Below, in pieces: positions 5,557 through 13,892 of a stretch of DNA of 33,067 nt; positions within the stretch are counted from its first letter, which is position 1, and each line of letters opens with the position of its first letter. Source of the stretch: an uncultured Bacilli bacterium (lineage in GTDB: Bacteria; Bacillota_I; Bacilli_A; RF39; UBA660). The DNA is taken from the NCBI GenBank assembly GCA_947586205.1, contig CANPXO010000009.1:1-33067 (forward strand). The letters run 5' to 3'. The notes below the pieces were generated by a model. The model was given only the letters and a program-made list of their open reading frames with translations, searched no databases and was not told the DNA's origin. The position numbers and the translations under genes were made by a program.

Positions 5557-7356
5557 TTATGGAGTTAGAACAAGTCGAAAAGTATTCCCTATACCTGTTG
5601 TACCACGAGTACCCAAAAATGCACTAATTCCCGATTCACTTCCATGACTTATACTTCCATTTCGAATAAACCACGGAAAATCTGAATAAATAAAGTATGC
5701 CATATCAGCAAAATAACTACTTATGGATTGTGTAAGATTTTGACCATAACTATACTGAATGGTATAAAAAGGACCAGTCTCTTTTGTGGCATCCCCTAAA
5801 TGTCCTAAGAAATAATTTTTATCAGTGGTACCAAATTCGTATAAATCATAATATTTACTTTGAGGCATAGGTAATCCATCTTCTTTTTCGCCTTCCATTT
5901 TAGAATAGGGCCCATTAAATCCAGAATTTGTAGTAGAATTATTTCCCGTAGTAGGTGTTCTATTAGTAAGAGAAGATTGCAAAACACCCATAACAAATTC
6001 TCCTGCTCCTCCAGACATGTCATATATTCCTGAATAATTTCCAGTCGTGCTTGATTCCATACTTAATGGATTATAATAATTATAACTATAGTTTCCATCT
6101 TGATTGATTTTCACATTTTCGTATTTATTACATTCTTCGTTTGATGCTGTATATCCACAAGTTGCATCTTTACTTGCAGAATACCCTGTTATATAATTGC
6201 CGTTATTATTTAATCTTACTTCTTTACATTCTGTTTCACTACATCTCCCATATTTGGAATAAGTCAAATAGAAAACTGCACCCCATTCAGTGTTTTTCAT
6301 CATATGACTATCTAAATCCCGTAAATAATTATAAGAATTATAAAATGCATGAGAAATATCGATAGATCTCCAACTATAAGTATTAGGTTTTATTTGAATA
6401 GTGGAACTATTCAACACATTATAATTTTCAATGAGTGTTGTTCCAGTTTCAAATTTGCCTACCCACATTCCATTGGCATGAAAAGAGACAAAAGCAGGAT
6501 GAGTCAGCCAATCATTTTGTTGAGTACCAGTCGATAATCCAGAATCTACAGTTTCATAGACTATTTTATATGGATTTTTTAAACCTAAATTTGAAACAGT
6601 ATCGTTGTTTGAATGTACGCCTAAAGAAGTTCTGTCAGAATAATTATTATATGTACTTTCACTGTCTTTTAATTGATATCTATATCTTGGAATCCATACA
6701 AAATAACTTTCAATATCACTTTCGGGTATTTCTTGTCCAGATGCATAATTATCAGGGACTCCATCTTTTAAAATTACTGCATTCGCCCATTGGTTATCTA
6801 AATAACTATACCATTTATCCGTAATATCTGCTTTTATAACTTTTCCTCCATAATTTTTCAAATTATTTATGTATTCTACATCACTTGGCTTAGCATTATT
6901 TGAAATTTGAACTGGAACAAGTCGTCCATTTCCAAGATCTGGTATTGCTCCATTTAATATTTCTTCTTTATAAATCTGTTTAAAATAAAGATAACATTTT
7001 GCTTTCGTAGTAGAAACATTTTTAATTTCTATACTCCAATTTTCATAATCCCAATTCACATTACTTACTTGTTTATTATTCAATAAATCAATACAGTAAC
7101 TTGAACTTGTATCTAAAGAGTAACCATCACTTTTCTGAGGAGCTTCTTTAACAATCTGATCATCTTTATAAAAAGCAAACTCTAAATCTCCCATACTTTG
7201 AACATTACCATTAATCACATTTTGATTAGTTCTCACTTCAAATATGGCAAATGTTCGATAAAGTATGACTCCACTTACTAACAAAATACAGACTAATGTA
7301 AATACTATAATTCCTATTCTTTTATGATCTCTTTCTTTAAATTTCTTTAATTTCAT
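5557..7356 (-). CDS. Membrane-anchored surface protein with FGE-like domain, paralogue 2
   Basis: A protein of about 599 residues. The N-terminus (MKLKKFKERDHKR plus one membrane segment and the module ending TKAKCYLYF) is nearly the same as in surface protein 1. The C-terminal two thirds is different: YFVWIPRYRY, HPAF, GMWVGKFETG, NTEWGAVFYLTYSKYG, IYDMSGGAGEFVMG and GNTFRLVL occur in the order seen in formylglycine-generating-enzyme/sulfatase-modifying (C-type-lectin-like) domains. Such domains are often used for ligand binding, so catalysis is not assumed. I start at ATG 7356, which aligns with paralogue 1; the upstream ATG at 7380 has no ribosome site and lies inside an operator. It is divergent from the HTH gene at 7454. 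Confidence 0.65.
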   Translation of the reverse strand: MKLKKFKERDHKRIGIIVFTLVCILLVSGVILYRTFAIFEVRTNQNVINGNVQSMGDLEFAFYKDDQIVKEAPQKSDGYSLDTSSSYCIDLLNNKQVSNVNWDYENWSIEIKNVSTTKAKCYLYFKQIYKEEILNGAIPDLGNGRLVPVQISNNAKPSDVEYINNLKNYGGKVIKADITDKWYSYLDNQWANAVILKDGVPDNYASGQEIPESDIESYFVWIPRYRYQLKDSESTYNNYSDRTSLGVHSNNDTVSNLGLKNPYKIVYETVDSGLSTGTQQNDWLTHPAFVSFHANGMWVGKFETGTTLIENYNVLNSSTIQIKPNTYSWRSIDISHAFYNSYNYLRDLDSHMMKNTEWGAVFYLTYSKYGRCSETECKEVRLNNNGNYITGYSASKDATCGYTASNEECNKYENVKINQDGNYSYNYYNPLSMESSTTGNYSGIYDMSGGAGEFVMGVLQSSLTNRTPTTGNNSTTNSGFNGPYSKMEGEKEDGLPMPQSKYYDLYEFGTTDKNYFLGHLGDATKETGPFYTIQYSYGQNLTQSISSYFADMAYFIYSDFPWFIRNGSISHGSESGISAFLGTRGTTGIGNTFRLVLTP

Positions 7357-7377
7357 ATCTATTCGCCCTATCTTACC

Positions 7378-7426
7378 CATTCATTCTGTATGGATTATAA
7401 TCAAATTATACATTCATATTGTATGC
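7378..7426. promoter_or_regulatory. Paired operator-like repeats, locus 2
   Basis: CATTCATTCTGTATGG (7378-7393) and CATTCATATTGTATGC (7411-7426) match at 13 of 16 positions and each is part of an imperfect 17-bp palindrome. Their starts are 33 bp apart, exactly as at locus 1, although the sequence is different. Element 2 fills the spacer of the surface-gene promoter. Element 1 lies in the spacer of a possible HTH promoter (-10 TATAAT at 7396-7401). This geometry suggests one regulator controlling both directions. Confidence 0.6.
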
Positions 7427-7433
7427 TTGTCAA
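7405..7433 (-). promoter_or_regulatory. Sigma-A promoter of surface protein 2
   Basis: A perfect TTGACA (7428-7433), a 17-base spacer and a perfect TATAAT (7405-7410) on the minus strand, giving a strong promoter that needs repression if expression is to be conditional. Its spacer is occupied by the second operator repeat. Confidence 0.82.
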
Positions 7434-7453
7434 GAAAGGATGAAAGTGTAAAT

Positions 7454-7672
7454 ATGAAATTTATTGCAAATGATTACTCAGAAAAAGATGTCATGAAATT
7501 TTTAAGGGAAGGAACTGGTCTCATTCAAGAAGAGTTTGGAAAAAGTATTGGTCTTAGTGGGATGACAATACAAGGATATGAAAGAGGAATTAGAAATTAT
7601 ACGTTTAAAACATTTATGAAAATCATAAAAAAACATGGTTATATAGTAACCATTGAAAAAAAGAAGCATTAA
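7454..7672 (+). CDS. Small XRE-like HTH regulator, locus 2
   Basis: A 72-residue homologue of the HTH protein at 2489: GTGLIQEEFGKSIGLSGMTI gives helices 2-3, YERGI matches IERGV, and it ends in TIEKKKH. I start at ATG 7454. A TTG at 7427 opens the frame earlier but overlaps the -35 of the opposing promoter and has no ribosome site. AAAGGA is 13 bases upstream of the ATG, rather far, so expression may be low. It diverges from surface protein 2. The differing recognition helices (GKNGRSW against GLSGMTI) go with differing operators, which supports one regulator per locus (inference). Confidence 0.7.
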   Translation: MKFIANDYSEKDVMKFLREGTGLIQEEFGKSIGLSGMTIQGYERGIRNYTFKTFMKIIKKHGYIVTIEKKKH

Positions 7673-7700
7673 ACTAAACTGTCTTAAAAGCTTCTTTTTT
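7656..7700. terminator. Bidirectional terminator between HTH 2 and pentapeptide gene 1
   Basis: AAAAAAGAAGC and GCTTCTTTTTT form an 11-bp stem with a 22-base loop and T-runs on both strands. It serves the convergent HTH gene and the pentapeptide gene. Confidence 0.65.
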
Positions 7701-10326
7701 ATTTTTTAACAATTTTTCTTACTTGAACTTCCTCTTTATCTAAAATAATTGCATTCGTTAAATCAAATTTTTCATTAACTCTAGGATCATCACTTAATAT
7801 GACACGGCAACCTGATAAATTGCCTTTTGTCTTTATTAATTCTAATTTAGGATGCTTAATTTTATTTAAATCAATAAACGCACCAGTTTCTCCTAAATTA
7901 GCTCCGTATATATCAACATCTGTAAAATCTTTACCACTTAAGTTTAAACCTTCCAAATTACAACTTCTTAAACTACGAAAACTGATTTTTTGAGGGTCAA
8001 TATGAGCATTTGTTCCTTTTAAATTAGCGCCCTCTAGGTAAAAGTGTCCAAAATCTATTTTACTTAAATCTAAATTTTCTAAATTGGTATACGATAAATC
8101 AAAATTCCGACAACGAATTATACTTGATATATGAGCATTTGTATTTTTTAAATTGGCCCCTGTAATATCAACATCTGTAAAATTTGCTTTAGATAAATCA
8201 AGTCCTTCTAAATTAGTACCTTCTAAACTTAGTTCGCACACTTTTTGGGGATTAATATAAGCGTTTGTTCCTGATAAGTTTGCATTTTTTATCTCACAAC
8301 CCGAAAAATTTTTGGAAGCCATAGGAACATTTCTTAGATTTACGTCTACTAAACATTTCGCATAAACTTGTTGGGGATCGATATTTACAAGTGTATTTGC
8401 AAAACTTGCACCTCTTATCATCGTATGATTAAAATTTGCTTTTTGAAGATTACAACCTTCTAAATTACAGTTTTCTACCGAATTTTTTGCAAGCGTTTGA
8501 GGATTGATTGGGGCATAAGTATTTTTTAAATTCGTATTTTTTAAAATGGCTCCTGAAAAATCAGATTTTGATAAATCAAGACCTTCTAAATCACAATCTG
8601 TAAAATCTTTATAATACATCTTTTTGGGGTTAATATGAGCATTCGTTCCTTTTAATTTTGTTTTATATAATTTTATTTTAGAAAAATCTACATTCGATAA
8701 ATCTATATTGGTAAAATCAGCTTCTGAAAAATCTCGTTGAAGTGCTTTTTTCATACCTATTTTTTGAATAATGATTTCTTTTTTATCAGCGTAGCTTTCA
8801 AACAATAAGTTTGGACAAGCAGAAGTTAAAATACATTTTCCGTCACAAAAAACAAAAAAATCTTCTGTATAAGGATTTTGCATGATAAAACAATTTTCTA
8901 TATTACTTTTTACATCATGATTGATAAATACTTCTCCTGGCACTATGTAAGCAAACGTATCTTTTAAATTTGTTTCTTCTAAATATACCCCTGCAAAGGA
9001 CACATGGGATAAGTCTAAGCCTTCTAAATTGCATCTTCCTAAACTTTTATTAAGAATTTTTTGAGGATCAATATGTGCATTTGTTCCTTTTAAGTTTGCA
9101 CCTCTTATTTGTACATCTGTAAAATCAGCTTCTGATAAATCAAGATCTTCTAAATTGCAGTCTTTTAAACTTTGTCCTACCACTTTTTGTGGATCTATAT
9201 GAGATCCAGTTCCTTTTAGATTAGATCCTTCTATATTACAACCTGTGAAATCTTTACCACTTAAGTCTAAGCCTTCAAGATTAGCATAAGATAGTCTTTT
9301 ATTTTCAATCGTTTGAGGATCAATGTGTGCACCCGTGTCTTTTAAATTTGCCATTTCTATTTCACAACCATTGAAATCTTGCCCACTTAAGTCTAAGCCT
9401 TCAAGTTTTGCCAAAGCTAGACTTTTTCCTGCAATCGTTTGAGTATTAATATGTGCCCCTGTATTTCTTAAATTAGCTCCTACGATCCCAACATCTGTAA
9501 AATCTACAGTAGATAAATCTATACCGCTTAAATCTGTATATTCAAAATTTTTGCTGTTAGCTTTTTCTATTCCAATTCTTTGAATGACTTCTTCTTTCGC
9601 TTTTCCTAAATAAGAAAGTGGTCTTAGTCGAAGCTGAATTTGTTTTACTTTCTTCCAAATTGATGTATAAAAAGTACTTTTCTCTTCGATTACTTCCACT
9701 TTTGTTTCTTTTTCTTCGATAGAAATTATATCTTGTTTGGTAGAAAAAAGATAATCTTCTAAAATAGTCTCTAATGTATAATTTTCTAAATGTGCTGGTA
9801 AAGAAAGAAGACTTGATTTTCCATAACTTTGAATACTTTCTATTAAATATGGAAATTTTTTTAAATCTTGATAATAATTTATATATTCTTCCTTGTCTTC
9901 TTGATAATCTTTCATAATTTTTTTAAGAAGCAAATTGTGAAAACGCATATAAATATCTTTTTGAAGATTCATATTTCCAAAAGTTAAGACTATTTTTTCT
10001 AATTTGCTTTCGATAATATCAAATTTTTCTAAATTCACATCTAAATTCCAATCTTCAGTTAAATGAATAAGTTCTAAAAATAAAATATAAATTTCTAAAT
10101 CCATTTCTAGTTTCATGAGTTCAACAGATAGCTCTGTTTCTGGATTTCCATAGTGATTTAGAACTAAACTTCCTTCTTTTTGTTCTTGTTCTTTTTTTAA
10201 TTTATAACTCGAAATCAATAGATCTAATTTTTTATTTTCTTTTTCAAGCGAAACAGAGTATGTTTTTAATTCTTCTATCACTGTTTTTAAATACTCGATT
10301 TTATTGATATTTTCCATTTGTAACAT
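7699..10326 (-). CDS. Interrupted pentapeptide-repeat protein 1
   Basis: An 875-residue cytosolic protein without signal peptide. Residues 1-230 are helical with a charged coiled-coil start and are closely similar to pentapeptide protein 2. After a linker, a capping motif (SYLGKAKEEVIQRIG) leads into pentapeptide repeats such as NLEGL DLSGK DFTGC NIEGS NLKGT. After each five or so pentapeptides comes a loop with the motif NAHIDPQ, making a module of 42 residues; I count 12 such loops. A second cap (DKKEIIIQKIG) near residue 515 restarts the helix. The C-terminus VRKIVKK is shared with the paralogues. Pentapeptide repeats form a right-handed square beta-helix; some members mimic DNA, but no function can be assigned here. 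Start chosen at the ATG after GGGAGG, as in paralogue 2. Confidence 0.8.
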   Translation of the reverse strand: MLQMENINKIEYLKTVIEELKTYSVSLEKENKKLDLLISSYKLKKEQEQKEGSLVLNHYGNPETELSVELMKLEMDLEIYILFLELIHLTEDWNLDVNLEKFDIIESKLEKIVLTFGNMNLQKDIYMRFHNLLLKKIMKDYQEDKEEYINYYQDLKKFPYLIESIQSYGKSSLLSLPAHLENYTLETILEDYLFSTKQDIISIEEKETKVEVIEEKSTFYTSIWKKVKQIQLRLRPLSYLGKAKEEVIQRIGIEKANSKNFEYTDLSGIDLSTVDFTDVGIVGANLRNTGAHINTQTIAGKSLALAKLEGLDLSGQDFNGCEIEMANLKDTGAHIDPQTIENKRLSYANLEGLDLSGKDFTGCNIEGSNLKGTGSHIDPQKVVGQSLKDCNLEDLDLSEADFTDVQIRGANLKGTNAHIDPQKILNKSLGRCNLEGLDLSHVSFAGVYLEETNLKDTFAYIVPGEVFINHDVKSNIENCFIMQNPYTEDFFVFCDGKCILTSACPNLLFESYADKKEIIIQKIGMKKALQRDFSEADFTNIDLSNVDFSKIKLYKTKLKGTNAHINPKKMYYKDFTDCDLEGLDLSKSDFSGAILKNTNLKNTYAPINPQTLAKNSVENCNLEGCNLQKANFNHTMIRGASFANTLVNIDPQQVYAKCLVDVNLRNVPMASKNFSGCEIKNANLSGTNAYINPQKVCELSLEGTNLEGLDLSKANFTDVDITGANLKNTNAHISSIIRCRNFDLSYTNLENLDLSKIDFGHFYLEGANLKGTNAHIDPQKISFRSLRSCNLEGLNLSGKDFTDVDIYGANLGETGAFIDLNKIKHPKLELIKTKGNLSGCRVILSDDPRVNEKFDLTNAIILDKEEVQVRKIVKK

Positions 10327-10348
10327 AAGAAGACCTCCCTGCAAGCTT

Positions 10349-10376
10349 ATTATAACAAAGTACCATAAATTTTCAA
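10349..10376 (-). promoter_or_regulatory. Promoter of pentapeptide gene 1
   Basis: TTGAAA (10371-10376), a 16-base spacer and TATAAT (10349-10354). The spacer contains TATGG and CTTTG, shared with the promoter at 13824, and the CTTTG also with the one at 12778. Confidence 0.75.
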
Positions 10377-10377
10377 T

Positions 10378-10401
10378 AAAAAACGAATCTTTGATGACTC
10401 G
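10378..10401 (-). terminator. Terminator of the pentapeptide 2/PHP operon
   Basis: CGAGTC pairs with GATTCG around a six-base loop, followed by six T on the minus strand. The same hairpin sequence recurs before the other two pentapeptide genes of this cluster. Confidence 0.7.
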
Positions 10402-10423
10402 CTGTTTATATTTCGTAGAAAAT

Positions 10424-11311
10424 TTATATCTTTTGTACTTTATCAATCCAATCTTGAATCAAACTTAAAGAAATATTTAAATTTTTATTTTTTCCTGTTC
10501 CCATTTCTATATCTGGTTTTGTTTTTGCATGATAATCAGAACCACCAGAAATATATTTATGATATTTTTGAGCTAAAGTTTTAATAAACTCACGTTCTTC
10601 TAAAGAAAATAAAGGATATTCTGCTTCAATTCCATCTATATTTGTGGTTGCTAAAATAGTTTCTATTGTTTGTTGTTTATTATCAAAAGGATATAAAAAT
10701 GGATGGGCTAAAAATGCTAATCCTCCCGCGTCATGAATTCTGTCTACAACTTCTTTTATAGTTAAGAAATGAGCCGTTTCATCATAATAGAAAACACTAT
10801 GCCTATTACTCGCGTGCATTCTAAAAAAACCAGTAGCCGTGAAATTTCCATATTTTTTAATTAAATCATCATTTTCTTTGTAACTTAGAATTTCACTTGC
10901 TATAACAAAAGATGCCCATTGTTTTGCGGGATCATTCCGATCAATATATAAATTTTCTTTCTTAAATTTAAATCCCAATTCTCCAATTTTCTTTGTGAAT
11001 GATTTCAATGCTTCATCTTGTAATGTTTCTTGATCAATTTGATGAATTTTTAATTTTTTATAATCTATTCCATATGCGAGTATTTCTATTGGAACATGTT
11101 CATAAACTGCTTTCAGTTCAGATCCTGTAATAATTATACCAGAAAATTTTTCCCTTAAACTCGGATTTTCCTCAAGTTCTTTATAAGCAGCAACTTGATC
11201 ATGATCTGTAATGGAAATAATTTCAAGTTTTTTATTCTCTGCATTACTCAAAAGTTCTGATAAACTATCTGTTCCATCTGAATAATTTGTATGCATATGT
11301 AAATCTATCAT
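10424..11311 (-). CDS. PHP-domain phosphoesterase
   Basis: A 295-residue protein of the PHP family, probably of the TrpH/YciV type (5'-3' exonuclease or nucleoside 3',5'-bisphosphate phosphatase group). Metal-binding motifs are in the usual order: DLHMHTNYSDG (H5, H7, D12), ITDHD (residues 34-38), AFLAHPF, and GGSDYHAKTKPD near the C-terminus. It starts 26 bases after the stop of pentapeptide gene 2 without a promoter between them, so the two are co-transcribed. The ATG is preceded by a purine-rich site (AAAGAAAGAGG). A terminator follows. The substrate is not readable from the sequence; a nucleotide or nucleic-acid phosphoester is the family norm. Confidence 0.82.
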   Translation of the reverse strand: MIDLHMHTNYSDGTDSLSELLSNAENKKLEIISITDHDQVAAYKELEENPSLREKFSGIIITGSELKAVYEHVPIEILAYGIDYKKLKIHQIDQETLQDEALKSFTKKIGELGFKFKKENLYIDRNDPAKQWASFVIASEILSYKENDDLIKKYGNFTATGFFRMHASNRHSVFYYDETAHFLTIKEVVDRIHDAGGLAFLAHPFLYPFDNKQQTIETILATTNIDGIEAEYPLFSLEEREFIKTLAQKYHKYISGGSDYHAKTKPDIEMGTGKNKNLNISLSLIQDWIDKVQKI

Positions 11312-11337
11312 TTTATACCTCTTTCTTTTAATTTTTC

Positions 11338-12756
11338 TTATTTAATCATTTTTTCAATTGAGCTTTCATTTAAAATCATTGCGTTTGTTAAATCAAATTT
11401 TTCATTAGTGTAGGGATCACTTAATATGACACGGCAACCTGACAAATTTCCTTTTTTCGTTATATCTTCTAATGTTTCTTCATAACCATAAGCAATTTTA
11501 TTTAAGTCAATGAATGCATTGGTTTCAGCTAAGTTAGCTCTCAAAATATAAACATCTGTAAAATCTGCGCCCGACAAATCAAGGCCTTCTAAGTTGCATC
11601 CTTTTAAACTACGAAAACTGATTTTTTGAGGATCAATATGAGCGTTGGTTCCTTTTAAATTAGCTTCGAATATAGTACAATTGGAAAAATCTTGCTCACT
11701 TAAGTCTAAGTTTTCGAGATTGGTATGGTATAAATTTTTTTGTTTCACAGTTTGAGGATTTATATAAGCATTAGTGTTTTTTAAATTAACTCCTCTCATC
11801 TCTACTTCATTAAAATCCACATTTGATAAATCTAAACCTTCTAAGTTGCAGTAATAGAGACTTTTATTACGAACTTTTTGAGGGTCAATATGTGCTCCTG
11901 TATTTTTTAAATTACAATTTTCGACATTTACATCAATAAAATTTACGGTAGACAAATCAATACCACTTAAATCTTGATCTTTAAAAGTTTTGAATTTTGC
12001 CCTTTCTAATCCAATTCTTTGAATAACCTCTACTTTCGCTTTTCCCAAATAAGAAAGAGGAGTTAATTGATACTGAATTTGTTTTGCTTTCTTCCAAAGT
12101 GAAGTATGAATAGAGCTCTTTTCTTCTGTAGTTTCTACTTTCGTTTCATTTTCTTCAATAGAGATTAAATCTTGTTTAGATAAAATGAAATAATCTTCTA
12201 AAATAGTGTCTAAAGTATAATTTTCTAAATGCTCTGGTAAAGACAGGTGATTCGCTTTTCCATAACTTTGAATACTTTCTATTAAATATGGAAATTTTTT
12301 TAAATCTTGATAGTAATTTATATATTCTTCTTTTTCTTCCTGATAATCTTGAATGATTTTTTTAAGAAGTAGGTTATGAAAACGCTTGTAAATCTCTTTT
12401 TGAAGGTCCATATTCCCAAAAGTTAAAATAAGTTTTTCTGTTTTATTTTCAATCATATCAAATTTTTCTAAATTTACATTTAAATCCCAATTTTCTGTTA
12501 AATGGATAAGTTCTAAAAATAAAATATAAATTTCTAAATCCATTTCGAGTTTCATAAGCTCAACGGATAACTCTGTTTCTGGATTTCCATAAAGATTTAA
12601 AGAAACACTTTCTTCTTTTTCTTTTTTTAATTTATAATTTGAAATTAATAAATCTAATTTTTGACTTTCCTTTTCGAGTGAAATAGGATATGCTTTTAGT
12701 TCTTCTATCACTTTTTTCAAATATTCTATTTTATTTATGTTTTCCATTTGTAACAT
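11338..12756 (-). CDS. Interrupted pentapeptide-repeat protein 2
   Basis: A 472-residue paralogue of the 7699 protein with the same layout: a helical N-terminal domain (1-230, most positions the same as in paralogue 1), cap SYLGKAKVEVIQRIG, then pentapeptides with four NAHIDPQ-type loops, and the C-terminal GNLSGCRVILS block. It thus has a much shorter beta-helix than paralogue 1 (4 against 12 modules). Stretches of DNA in the last modules are almost the same in both genes, which suggests recent duplication or gene conversion. The ATG at 12756 follows AGGGTGA. First gene of an operon with the PHP phosphoesterase. Function unknown. Confidence 0.8.
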   Translation of the reverse strand: MLQMENINKIEYLKKVIEELKAYPISLEKESQKLDLLISNYKLKKEKEESVSLNLYGNPETELSVELMKLEMDLEIYILFLELIHLTENWDLNVNLEKFDMIENKTEKLILTFGNMDLQKEIYKRFHNLLLKKIIQDYQEEKEEYINYYQDLKKFPYLIESIQSYGKANHLSLPEHLENYTLDTILEDYFILSKQDLISIEENETKVETTEEKSSIHTSLWKKAKQIQYQLTPLSYLGKAKVEVIQRIGLERAKFKTFKDQDLSGIDLSTVNFIDVNVENCNLKNTGAHIDPQKVRNKSLYYCNLEGLDLSNVDFNEVEMRGVNLKNTNAYINPQTVKQKNLYHTNLENLDLSEQDFSNCTIFEANLKGTNAHIDPQKISFRSLKGCNLEGLDLSGADFTDVYILRANLAETNAFIDLNKIAYGYEETLEDITKKGNLSGCRVILSDPYTNEKFDLTNAMILNESSIEKMIK

Positions 12757-12777
12757 ATAATCACCCTACTTATCTTT

Positions 12778-12805
12778 ATTATAGCAAAGAACAGTATTTT
12801 TTCAA
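12778..12805 (-). promoter_or_regulatory. Promoter of the pentapeptide 2/PHP operon
   Basis: TTGAAA (12800-12805), a 16-base spacer containing GTTCTTTG, and TATAAT (12778-12783). The layout is the same as at the other two pentapeptide promoters of the cluster. Confidence 0.75.
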
Positions 12806-12807
12806 AT

Positions 12808-12831
12808 AAAAAGCGAATCTTTTTTGACTCG
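12808..12831 (-). terminator. Terminator after pentapeptide gene 3
   Basis: CGAGTC/GATTCG hairpin followed on the minus strand by CTTTTTATTT. Homologous to the terminators at 10378 and 13855. Confidence 0.65.
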
Positions 12832-12856
12832 TTATTGAATAAATTTTTCTTAATAT

Positions 12857-13798
12857 TTATTTAACAAGTTTTCTTACTTGTACTTCTTCTCTATCTAAAA
12901 TAATTGCATTTGTTAAATCAAATTTTTTATTTATTTTAGGATCATTGCTTAATATAACACGACACCCTGATAAATTGCCTTTTTTCTTTACATAATTTAT
13001 CCATGTACTATTTATTTCATTCAAATTAATAAAGGCATTGGTTCCTTCTAAATTGGCTCCAAAAATGGATAGACTGGAAAAATCAACATCAGATAAATCG
13101 ATATTCGAAAAATCGGCATTATCCAAAATATGACATACTGCATTTTCGAGTCCTACAACGTTAATAATCACATCTTTTTTGTTGCCATACCACTCTAACA
13201 ACTTTTTCGGATTATCATACACTATATGTGCACCAAGATACGACGACCACCTATTATTTTCTGATCTGTCAAAAAAACATCCTTTAAAACTCATATCAGA
13301 ATCAAATAATATCTTTACAATCACTTCATTTGGATTGATGTATGCATGTGTATTTTTTAAATTAGCATAACTAATGTCTGCACCAGAAAAATTAGCATCA
13401 AATAAATCAAGACCTTCTAAATTAGTACACACTAAGTTTCTTTTCAACACTACTTGTGGATCTATATAAGCGTTGGTTCCTTTTAGATTAGTTCCTTCTA
13501 TATCACATCCCGTAAAATCTTGACCACTTAAGTTTAAGCCTTCAAGATTAGCATAAGCTAAATTTTTATCTTTAATTGTTTGAGGATTAATATGTGCTCC
13601 TGTATTTTTTAAATTGGCTCTGGAGATGTAAACATCTGTAAAATCAACAGTAGACAAATCAATGTCACTTAAATCTTGACCACTAAAATCTTTGTCTTTG
13701 GCTCTTTTTACTCCAATTTTTTGAATAACTGCCATCTTAGCTTTTCCTAAATAAGGCAAAAACGTTAATTGATACTGAAGCTTTTTAATATTTTCCAT
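12857..13798 (-). CDS. Interrupted pentapeptide-repeat protein 3, lacking the N-terminal domain
   Basis: A 313-residue paralogue. The first residues MENIKKLQYQL pass directly into the cap (PYLGKAKMAVIQKIG) that lies after residue 240 in paralogues 1 and 2, so the helical N-terminal domain is missing. Three pentapeptide modules with AHINPQ/AYIDPQ loops follow, then a second cap (YGNKKDVIINVVG), a further short block and the shared C-terminus GNLSGCRVILS...VRKLVK. I start at ATG 13798, after GGGAGG; the longer frame to 13852 would run through the promoter. The gene looks intact and has its own promoter and terminator. Function unknown. Confidence 0.78.
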   Translation of the reverse strand: MENIKKLQYQLTFLPYLGKAKMAVIQKIGVKRAKDKDFSGQDLSDIDLSTVDFTDVYISRANLKNTGAHINPQTIKDKNLAYANLEGLNLSGQDFTGCDIEGTNLKGTNAYIDPQVVLKRNLVCTNLEGLDLFDANFSGADISYANLKNTHAYINPNEVIVKILFDSDMSFKGCFFDRSENNRWSSYLGAHIVYDNPKKLLEWYGNKKDVIINVVGLENAVCHILDNADFSNIDLSDVDFSSLSIFGANLEGTNAFINLNEINSTWINYVKKKGNLSGCRVILSNDPKINKKFDLTNAIILDREEVQVRKLVK

Positions 13799-13823
13799 AA
13801 TCGAAAACCTCCCTATGGGTCTT

Positions 13824-13852
13824 ATTATAAACAAAGAACCATATATTTTCAA
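13824..13852 (-). promoter_or_regulatory. Promoter of pentapeptide gene 3
   Basis: TTGAAA (13847-13852), a 17-base spacer with TATGGTTCTTTG, and TATAAT (13824-13829). Confidence 0.78.
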
Positions 13853-13854
13853 TC

Positions 13855-13880
13855 AAAAAAAACGAATCTTTTATGACTCG
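13855..13880 (-). terminator. Terminator after hup
   Basis: CGAGTC pairs with GATTCG around a six-base loop, followed by at least eight T on the minus strand. Confidence 0.75.
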
Positions 13881-13892
13881 CTTTTTCTTTTC

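Noticed and set aside
5557-7356. True formylglycine-generating enzyme
   Set aside because: The domain order fits the fold, but I could not identify the catalytic cysteines and no sulfatase is nearby; called FGE-like only.
7427-7453. TTG start for HTH 2, adding nine residues
   Set aside because: It overlaps the -35 of the opposite promoter, has no ribosome site, and the added residues have no match in HTH 1.
10327-10446. N-terminal 40-residue extension of pentapeptide protein 1
   Set aside because: It would run through a terminator and a promoter and overlap the PHP gene; the paralogue starts at the inner Met after a strong ribosome site.
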